Shown here: piece by piece, positions 29,245-35,959 of the stretch
How the letters are laid out: each line of letters starts with the position of its first letter
Position numbering within the stretch: position 1 is the first letter of the stretch
From: Ignavibacteriales bacterium
Lineage (GTDB): Bacteria; Bacteroidota; Ignavibacteria; Ignavibacteriales; Melioribacteraceae
NCBI GenBank assembly: GCA_016234355.1
Contig: JACRFC010000169.1
Span: 1-35,959, forward strand
Reading direction: 5' to 3'
DNA length: 35,959 bases
Notes under the pieces: model-generated
What the model saw: only the letters and a program-made list of their open reading frames with translations
Told to the model about the DNA's origin: nothing
Databases searched by the model: none
Made by a program: the position numbers and the translations under genes

Positions 29245-29327
29245 CTTGCCCGCCGTTTTTTTTGGCGGGGCTTGCCTGCCGTTTTTGGCGGGGTGAGCCT
29301 GCCTGCCCCGTGTTTTTTACGGGGGTG
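29245..29327. repeat. Cluster of three GC-rich hairpins
   Basis: CCCGCC-T-tract-GGCGGG; CCTGCC-T-tract-GGCGGG; CCCCGT-T-tract-ACGGGG in an otherwise AT-rich region. Confidence 0.75.
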
Positions 29328-29342
29328 GAAAAATGCTTTGAT

Positions 29343-29371
29343 TAGTTTGTATTTTATTTTAAGTTGCACTT
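29343..29371 (+). repeat. 29-bp direct repeat, copy 2
   Basis: Identical to 28570-28598. Confidence 0.9.
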
Positions 29372-29441
29372 ACTGCAAGGGTCGGGTCTTATGATTGTTT
29401 CTAAGATTTATATTTTTTTGCAATTGCAAAGAGGATAAACA

Positions 29442-30806
29442 ATGTCAGATTCAATTCAAGAAATATCTGTAATAGTACCAGAAAATCCATTTCTTTCTAA
29501 AGAATACGCGGAATATAAACATTGCCTTTGTGCATTGCCCGTAGCAAAACTTATGCAATGGTGGCCGGGTACTCCCCATGTCCCACACCGAAATGCAGAT
29601 AAGGTAAAAGCTATTCAACGTTTCTTGGATTGGAAAAGAGTTGCACAAATTGCTGCTTATTTACTCCAATGTGAGATTGTAGATACGTCCGCTAAATTAG
29701 ATAAATACTTCAATAATATTTATGAACCTAGAAAAAATGAACCGGGTAGAGAGTGGCCACCCAAAATCAGTAAAGTAATTGGTTTTGAGAGAAGTGAGTA
29801 TCGTGTATTCTCAAATATATTAGTCCATATCAATGGAGCTGAATTAAAGGAAAAAGAGATTAATGGTGAAAAGAAACGTGCAGGAATGTTAAGTTTTGAT
29901 GAGGAAGATCCCAAATTGTTTTTCTCTGTTATAGATGGGCAACATAGAATCAACGGTGCTTATCTTGCACTTAAAATATTACAAGAAAAGAATCCTGATG
30001 CGACTTGGGATTTACCTGCCGAAGTCTTTTTGGATCTTGACCCAGTAGGCCAACCAAGATTACAAGCACAAATTTTTATTGACGTAAATTTTTATCAAAA
30101 GAAAGTTGATAGATCTTTAGTTGCTGATCTTTTCCCAACCGCACGAGGCGCTCGTAAATCGCTAGATGACAAAGAAAGAGCTCAAGATATTGGCCGAAGA
30201 CTCATGCTTGAAACTGGACCACTTGTAGGTATGATTCAAATACCTGGGATCAAGTTTGGTTTTAAAGATGTAATTACTTTAGCAACATTGAATAATGCTA
30301 TTGAGGATATCCTTGAGGTATTAAGAATAAACGGTATAGACAACATTAATAGCCAAACAGAATTTCTTTCACAATGTTTAAATTCATGGCTTCAAGCAAG
30401 TGGGAGATTTGAAAATCCTGAATCTCACGAGAAAAAAGAACTAAGTCCAGCAAATGTTGCTTATCAGGGTCGTGTATTAGTTTCGGTTCTTGCATTAATT
30501 CCAGCGTTGATCTGGAAATTACGTACAAAGAAAGTTGTCTTAATTTCAGATAAAGCAAGCGAAATGCTTATTAGTTTTCTAAAATCAATAGCACAGAATG
30601 CTGGGCTTCTTGATAACGGAATTTTTATTGACAAAAATAAATTCAAGAAGCGAGATTTTTTAGGAAGTGGTGGTATAGCACGTTTCAGAGATTTGCTATG
30701 GGCTTCAATTAAGGGGAGAAAGACAGCACGATTAAAACCTGAACGAGTAAGTAAAATAGCGGAAGAGAATAAATCTAGTGTTAATAAATATTTTTCGAAT
30801 AAATAA
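29442..30806 (+). CDS. DGQHR-domain (DndB-like, ParB-related) protein
   Basis: FFSVIDGQHRINGAYLALKIL...IFIDVNFYQKKVDRSLVADLFP. Confidence 0.85.
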   Translation: MSDSIQEISVIVPENPFLSKEYAEYKHCLCALPVAKLMQWWPGTPHVPHRNADKVKAIQRFLDWKRVAQIAAYLLQCEIVDTSAKLDKYFNNIYEPRKNEPGREWPPKISKVIGFERSEYRVFSNILVHINGAELKEKEINGEKKRAGMLSFDEEDPKLFFSVIDGQHRINGAYLALKILQEKNPDATWDLPAEVFLDLDPVGQPRLQAQIFIDVNFYQKKVDRSLVADLFPTARGARKSLDDKERAQDIGRRLMLETGPLVGMIQIPGIKFGFKDVITLATLNNAIEDILEVLRINGIDNINSQTEFLSQCLNSWLQASGRFENPESHEKKELSPANVAYQGRVLVSVLALIPALIWKLRTKKVVLISDKASEMLISFLKSIAQNAGLLDNGIFIDKNKFKKRDFLGSGGIARFRDLLWASIKGRKTARLKPERVSKIAEENKSSVNKYFSNK

Positions 30807-30814
30807 GTTTTCAA

Positions 30815-31642
30815 ATGACACTTGAATTTCAAATTCAGAAAATATTTGATACCTTGCAGATGCAAGGAGGCACACTTCCTCAACATGGAATAATGTCAAA
30901 TAAGCTAGGTAAGATAGCACCTAAACGAGGTTCGCTCGATGTACCAGTTAAAACAGAAATTGTAAAACTTTTTGCGACAGCTTCTATTGAAATGTGGTTA
31001 AGAGCCATCCATAGTTTTCTAATATCCACAGCACTGACAAACGCTAGTCCTTTATGGGCATCTATTTCTGGTTACTATTCAAGTCACTATACGATCCGAG
31101 CTTTAGCTCATTTATTAGGTATCTATCAATTACGAAAGAACAGATTTACTGTAACTCTACAATCCTCTAAGACTGGTTTTATATGTAGTTTCAAAGAAGG
31201 CAGAAATAGAGAACATTCTTTCTATTGGAATAAAGTCAAAGAGCATCCATACTTTTTCACTGACCAGTTATTTACGGATAATCCTGAAGATGCTGATATT
31301 TCTGATGCAGGACATCGGAATTTAGCTACGTATATAGATCATCTAAATAAATTTCCCAATTTTTCACCTTTAACTTATGATGAAATGAAACAAAGAATTG
31401 AATATATATCCAAAATTGAGATAAAGTCTTATCCTATCCCCATGAGAACAAAATATCCAGATATAGACTCTGTTCAGATCGTTGCGTATCATCGAATTGT
31501 TTACTTTAGAGAGCTAATAAATAATGTGTTAGGAGATTCTAATCGGTTTTGGTCTGTTCATAGAAATCCTAGTTGGTGTCGTGGCATTATTGACTTCCAA
31601 AGGGTAAAACCTCAATTAATAGCTTCAATAGGACAGCAATAA
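30815..31642 (+). CDS. Uncharacterised protein of a defence-like operon
   Basis: 8-nt gap after the DGQHR gene and 1-nt gap before the methyltransferase gene; WASISGYYSSHYTIRALAHLLGI resembles a HEPN-type helix (weak). Confidence 0.6.
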   Translation: MTLEFQIQKIFDTLQMQGGTLPQHGIMSNKLGKIAPKRGSLDVPVKTEIVKLFATASIEMWLRAIHSFLISTALTNASPLWASISGYYSSHYTIRALAHLLGIYQLRKNRFTVTLQSSKTGFICSFKEGRNREHSFYWNKVKEHPYFFTDQLFTDNPEDADISDAGHRNLATYIDHLNKFPNFSPLTYDEMKQRIEYISKIEIKSYPIPMRTKYPDIDSVQIVAYHRIVYFRELINNVLGDSNRFWSVHRNPSWCRGIIDFQRVKPQLIASIGQQ

Positions 31643-31643
31643 T

Positions 31644-32771
31644 ATGAAGTATATGGGCTCAAAAAGACTGATGCTGAAGAATGGTCTTGGTCAAATGTTA
31701 AAAAGAGAAATGAATGATGCTAATAGATTCGTCGACATCTTCGTGGGTTCAGGTGTTGTTGCAGCTCATGTTGCTGAAAATTATGATATAATAGTACATG
31801 CATACGACCTTCAACTTTACAGTGCAATTATTTCAGATGCGATTATTGGTAGAGTGAAAATTATTGATTGGCAACCATTGTGGGATAATTGGGAAAGGAA
31901 TGCAAGAGATTTATTCAAAACTTATAATGTACCTTCCATAAAAAAAATAACTCAGCTTATAGTTAAGAGTTGTCGAGCTTGGTGCGCAAAACAGAAAGAC
32001 CTTCCAATAACCAAAGCTTATGGTGGTCATTATTATAGTCCTAAACAAGCTGTATGGATTGATGCACTCAGAGCTACATTACCAGAAGATAACACTTTAA
32101 GAAAAGTTGCACTAGCAGCTCTGATTCAGGCCGCGAGTAAATGCGCCGCAGCACCAGGGCATACTGCTCAACCGTTTCAACCAACCCGTACCGCTAAACC
32201 ATATCTTACTGATGCATGGGGAAAAGATATTTTACAAAATACTAAAGTAGCATTCCTTTCTCTTTCAAATCGTTTTGCTAAGAAAAAAGGTTTTGCAAAA
32301 GTTGCTAATGCTAATGTTGTTGCAGATCAACTTGAAAAAGGTGACTTGGTGTTTATAGATCCGCCCTATTCAGGTGTTCATTACAGTCGCTTTTATCATG
32401 TTATTGAAACGATAGCGCAAGGTAAATGTGGTAATGTTTCGGGAGTTGGTCGTTATCCAGATTCAAAACTAAGACCACGTTCAAAATATAGTATGAAATC
32501 GGAGTCACAGAATGCACTCGATGAATTACTAAAAAAGATTGCTTCAAAAAAAGCTAAAGCAATTCTTACATATCCAGATCACGAATGTTCAAATGGACTT
32601 TCAGGTAAAATTGTGAGAGAAGCTGCAGAAAAATATTTTTCAGTTGAAAAGAAATCTGTTAAAAGTAATTTTAGTTCACTTGGCGGAAGAAGTAATGGGG
32701 ATAAAAATACAGCAGGCCGAGATGCACGTCGAAACGCCAACGAACTTATACTTTTACTAAAACCCAAATGA
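31644..32771 (+). CDS. D12-class DNA N6-adenine methyltransferase
   Basis: KYMGSKRLM, FVDIFVGSGVVAAHVA (SAM motif), LVFIDPPYSGVHYSRFYHVIE (DPPY). Confidence 0.88.
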   Translation: MKYMGSKRLMLKNGLGQMLKREMNDANRFVDIFVGSGVVAAHVAENYDIIVHAYDLQLYSAIISDAIIGRVKIIDWQPLWDNWERNARDLFKTYNVPSIKKITQLIVKSCRAWCAKQKDLPITKAYGGHYYSPKQAVWIDALRATLPEDNTLRKVALAALIQAASKCAAAPGHTAQPFQPTRTAKPYLTDAWGKDILQNTKVAFLSLSNRFAKKKGFAKVANANVVADQLEKGDLVFIDPPYSGVHYSRFYHVIETIAQGKCGNVSGVGRYPDSKLRPRSKYSMKSESQNALDELLKKIASKKAKAILTYPDHECSNGLSGKIVREAAEKYFSVEKKSVKSNFSSLGGRSNGDKNTAGRDARRNANELILLLKPK

Positions 32772-33586
32772 GTATCGCTATGGAAAGTCAGCATCGTTCT
32801 TTTTCTATTCGCATTTTTCTTGCTGAAGGAAGTCCTTCTGGTCTTAAGTTTGTTGAAAAATCAAATTGGATTGGGCTTGGTGTTGTTTGTCCGCGACCAC
32901 GATTATCAAGTGTGAAAGAACGAAAGGAATTTGATCGCGCTGCTATTTATGTCCTAATTGGTCCTTCTGATACATCAGATCTTCCACTTGTATATATCGG
33001 TGAAGGTGATCCTGTTCGAACTAGATTAGAGGATCATCATTCAAAAAAAGATTTTTGGACGATTGCCTATTTCTTTACAAGTAAAGATGCAAATCTTAAC
33101 AAAGCTCATATTCAATATTTGGAACACCGGTTAATCACTTTAGCAAAGGAAGCCAAACGCTGTAAATTTGATAATCTGAATGTTCCTACTGCACCTTCAT
33201 TATCAGAGGCAGAGTATGCCGATATGGAAGTATTTCTTGAAGAAATGCTTTTGTGTTTTCCAGTATTAGGTGTTACTATCTTTGAAAAGCCGGAACTCAA
33301 ACCAAGACAACACCAAATACTTATTCTCAAAAATAAAGGTGTTCATGCTGAAGGTTACAAATCGGAAGATGGTTTTGTTGTGAAAAAAGGTTCAACTTGT
33401 GTTATAGAAACTGTTCCATCCATTCACACACATGTTGTCGATCTACGTAGTGATTTTCTTAAAAGTGACCTCTTGATTAAACGTGATGACCATTTTTTTG
33501 AATTATCACAAGATTATGAATTTTCATCACCATCGTTGGCTGCAACATTTCTTTTAGGGGCGAACATAAATGGAAGAGATTGGTAG
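32768..33586 (+). CDS. GIY-YIG nuclease with DUF4357-like C-terminus
   Basis: AIYVLIG...VYIGEGDPVRTRL...YLEHRLI (catalytic Glu)...LNVPTAP; C-term DGFVVKKGSTCVIE...FSSPSLAATFLLGANINGRDW. ATGA overlap with the methyltransferase gene. Confidence 0.88.
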   Translation: MSIAMESQHRSFSIRIFLAEGSPSGLKFVEKSNWIGLGVVCPRPRLSSVKERKEFDRAAIYVLIGPSDTSDLPLVYIGEGDPVRTRLEDHHSKKDFWTIAYFFTSKDANLNKAHIQYLEHRLITLAKEAKRCKFDNLNVPTAPSLSEAEYADMEVFLEEMLLCFPVLGVTIFEKPELKPRQHQILILKNKGVHAEGYKSEDGFVVKKGSTCVIETVPSIHTHVVDLRSDFLKSDLLIKRDDHFFELSQDYEFSSPSLAATFLLGANINGRDW

Positions 33587-33674
33587 AAAACATCTAATGG
33601 AATAACTCTGAAACAGTTACAAGAAAAAGCTGAGGATAACAGTTAATACACAAAAGCAACTTGACTGAAATAAC

Positions 33675-34358
33675 CTAATCCGCAATTGCCACAGAAGCCG
33701 CATAGATATTAGCCGCACCGCTTTCTAAAATAATTCTTCCGCATTCGGCAATAGTAGCGCCGGTTGTTATAACATCATCAATCAGCAGCACATTTTTATT
33801 TTGTAATAATTTATTGCGGCGAAGAGCAAAAGCATCTTTCATGTTTTCCTTTCTCTCAACTAAATTCATACTTGTCTGTGTCTCTGTAAAACGGACGCGT
33901 TTTATTAATCTGCTTTTTACCGGAACTTGTAAAATCTTTTTCATTCCCTTCGCAATAAAATCCGATTGATTGTATCCGCGTTCCGCACGTTTTAAGTGAT
34001 GCAAGGGAATCGGAACAATCAGATCAATTTTCCATTCTTGAATTTTATCATTTACGGCGGCGGCTAATAATTTGCCGAGGAAAACTCCGATACTGAATTT
34101 ACCGTTGTACTTCAGATCGTGGATTATATCCTGAAGCTCTTTATCTTTCTCAAAAACAAAGAGGGAAGTAAATCCTTTTATGATCTTCTCGTTCTTAAAT
34201 TTTCTGGCGAATTCGATTTCGGTTCTTTCACTATCTGTATGCTTTATTTTTGATAAACAAGAATTGCATACAACAATTTCCGTGCTGGTAAGTTTATTTT
34301 TGCAAGATGGACAGAAACGAGGAAGGAAGAAATCGGAAATGTCGGTTAGAAAGTTCAT
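33675..34358 (-). CDS. comF: ComF-family phosphoribosyltransferase-like protein
   Basis: FCPSCKNKL...CNSCLSKI; VLLIDDVITTGATIAECGRIL-type PRPP motif. Confidence 0.9.
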   Translation of the reverse strand: MNFLTDISDFFLPRFCPSCKNKLTSTEIVVCNSCLSKIKHTDSERTEIEFARKFKNEKIIKGFTSLFVFEKDKELQDIIHDLKYNGKFSIGVFLGKLLAAAVNDKIQEWKIDLIVPIPLHHLKRAERGYNQSDFIAKGMKKILQVPVKSRLIKRVRFTETQTSMNLVERKENMKDAFALRRNKLLQNKNVLLIDDVITTGATIAECGRIILESGAANIYAASVAIAD

Positions 34359-34367
34359 CTATTTTTA

Positions 34368-34784
34368 TTACGAGATTCCGTTCTCAATAAAATATTTCCC
34401 GCACTTTTTATCACTAAGTTCTAAGTGATTAAAGAACCACTGCCTAATTCCTTTTAACTGTTCTATTCCAATCGTCTCAAGTCCTTTGCTGAAACGGTCT
34501 GTTGAAGTGAGTATCTGTTTGTAGAACCGGTCATGCTCAAGCTTATGAGAAATATAACCGGGAAATTTTGTTGACCTCATCAAATTTTCTTCGGTCTCAA
34601 AATGAACTTCAACAACTTCAAGTAACTTAAACAGATAATTTTGAATCATCTTTTTATCTGTAGAATTTAATTTATCATACAGCTTGTTAACTAATACCGC
34701 CATTGATTGATGCTGCTCGTCAATCAAGCTGACTCCGATAAGCTCGTTCCTGGTAATTTCAATGAAGTTCATTGCAGTGCCCAT
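34368..34784 (-). CDS. Bacteriohemerythrin
   Basis: IDEQHQSM...HFETEENLM...HKLEHDRFYKQI iron-ligand pattern. Confidence 0.88.
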   Translation of the reverse strand: MGTAMNFIEITRNELIGVSLIDEQHQSMAVLVNKLYDKLNSTDKKMIQNYLFKLLEVVEVHFETEENLMRSTKFPGYISHKLEHDRFYKQILTSTDRFSKGLETIGIEQLKGIRQWFFNHLELSDKKCGKYFIENGIS

Positions 34785-34798
34785 TTATAATATTGATA

Positions 34799-35959
34799 CT
34801 AAATCATTCCGGACCTTTTACGCAAAAACCATTCGGCAGCAAATAAAAGAATAATTATTATAAGCACTCGCTCATCAGACCATAAATTATATTCTTTCTT
34901 TGTACCGGTTTCTTTTACGGGATTTCTATTTATCGCGCGCAGTTTATCAAGCAGATTAGAATAATTATCAATTGAATAATACTCACCGCCCGTTGATTTA
35001 GCAAGCGATTTTAAGAATGCCGGACGCATCCGCGTATCAATCTTTTCGATCTGTGTTTCGCTAATGCTAAACCGCCCGGTACCGGTTTTCATTTTTGCGC
35101 CATTTAAGAATGATGATGCAGAAAAAAGATAATCACCGGGTTCGTTTGGAGTAAATTCTTCATTGTAAATTCCGTTTCCGGCGGGTGTTAATGCCAGATC
35201 GAATTTCTTTTCATCTTTCGAAATTTGTAATTCAATTTGTGCAGTATCAATCGGAGAGAAAGTATTATCATATAATTGTGCGGTAAAATTCACTTCTTCA
35301 TTCGGTGAATATATTTTTTTATCGGTTGAAACACTGAATTGTTTTTGCACCGACGAAAGGTTAAGCCATTTTACAATGTCGTTAATAAAATTATCAAAGA
35401 ACTCTGGATGCTTCTCAGCTGTCTGCAATTGCCATTTCCAAATATCGCCGGCTAAAATTGCGAATGCTCTCTGCTTGCCTAAACTTCTTGAAACAATTAG
35501 AGGATTAGCGATTGGAATATTCCTAACCTTTGATGAAACTAAAGTATTACTTCCCGGTTTGATCTGAATTTTTACCGCTGCTTGTGAGACGGGAGGTAAA
35601 TTATTCCAAATTTCTTTTTTGCTGCTTCCGATTGAAAATGATGAAGAGTATAGATCGCTGTTAAGTTCCGGTAAAACTTGTATAAAGTCTGTGCTGCTGT
35701 TTTCAATTGTGAAAGGAAGAAGATTCTCCAGCAATTTCAACCGAGCAATATTAACACTGTTTGAAAGTAAAATAAAAAACGGTTTGTTCTGATTATTAAC
35801 AGCAAATGAAATCTTATCAATTAAGTTTTGCGGTGAACCGGAAGCGGGAAAGTCAATTAAGAATAAAACATCGGCGCTGTCTATTGCAGAAGTTTTTACA
35901 TCGTTCAAAAATTTATTAGCGGAGATCTGTATTATTTTTTTTAGCTGTATGTTTTTATC
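34799..35959 (-). CDS. Membrane-anchored protein, C-terminal part; 5' end beyond window
   Basis: Frame stays open to base 35959 (DKNIQLKKIIQISANKFLNDVKTS...), so the track start at 35908 is not reliable; C-terminal TM VLIIIILLFAAEWFLRKR. Confidence 0.6.
   Translation of the reverse strand, partial: DKNIQLKKIIQISANKFLNDVKTSAIDSADVLFLIDFPASGSPQNLIDKISFAVNNQNKPFFILLSNSVNIARLKLLENLLPFTIENSSTDFIQVLPELNSDLYSSSFSIGSSKKEIWNNLPPVSQAAVKIQIKPGSNTLVSSKVRNIPIANPLIVSRSLGKQRAFAILAGDIWKWQLQTAEKHPEFFDNFINDIVKWLNLSSVQKQFSVSTDKKIYSPNEEVNFTAQLYDNTFSPIDTAQIELQISKDEKKFDLALTPAGNGIYNEEFTPNEPGDYLFSASSFLNGAKMKTGTGRFSISETQIEKIDTRMRPAFLKSLAKSTGGEYYSIDNYSNLLDKLRAINRNPVKETGTKKEYNLWSDERVLIIIILLFAAEWFLRKRSGMI

Noticed and set aside
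29451-30920. Antisense ORFs within the DGQHR gene (29451..29648, 29720..29953, 30346..30558, 30464..30886, 30732..30920)
   Set aside because: Opposite-strand overlap with a strong CDS, no recognisable domains.
1-35959. CRISPR arrays, rRNA and tRNA genes
   Set aside because: No regularly spaced repeats and no cloverleaf or rRNA signatures noticed by eye; a tRNAscan/CRISPR search would be decisive.

Overview
AT-rich bacterial window whose core gene set resembles Ignavibacteria/Chlorobi-group genomes (lineage is inference). Layout: (1) 1-3900, the distal end of a phage-tail module: a tape-measure-like protein with an M15-type peptidase segment, cut by the window edge, a probable baseplate/tail protein, and an excisionase-type HTH. 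(2) About 4.0-12.45 kb, an AT-rich accessory island: YD-repeat-like and WG-repeat proteins, two coupled small ORFs, a DEDDh exonuclease, a PD-(D/E)XK nuclease, a small ORF + DUF932-like + PcfJ-like operon, a divergent HTH-WYL regulator and a 58-aa ORF. (3) About 12.5-28.6 kb, a conserved core: dapF, an ABM protein, PHP, TPR, efp, accB, accC, gcvH, guaA, radC, a lipoprotein, LysM, phoH, mazG, RidA, a LytR_C-like protein, rsfS, argS, XdhC. (4) 28.6-33.6 kb, an insertion with an ORF6N gene and a tight four-gene operon (DGQHR protein, unknown 275-aa protein, D12-class adenine methyltransferase, GIY-YIG/DUF4357 nuclease). This operon is the best candidate for an undescribed restriction-modification-like defence system. 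(5) comF, bacteriohemerythrin and a membrane protein that runs off the right edge. Main non-obvious observations: the four-gene operon; a PcfJ-like ORF split by one in-frame amber codon with its homologous C-terminus intact downstream; an orphan duplicate of the tape-measure C-terminus; an identical 18-bp palindrome-containing element in two accessory promoter regions; a 29-bp exact repeat about 70 nt upstream of both the ORF6N gene and the DGQHR operon; and several small ORFs missing from the supplied track. All family assignments are by eye, without database searches.
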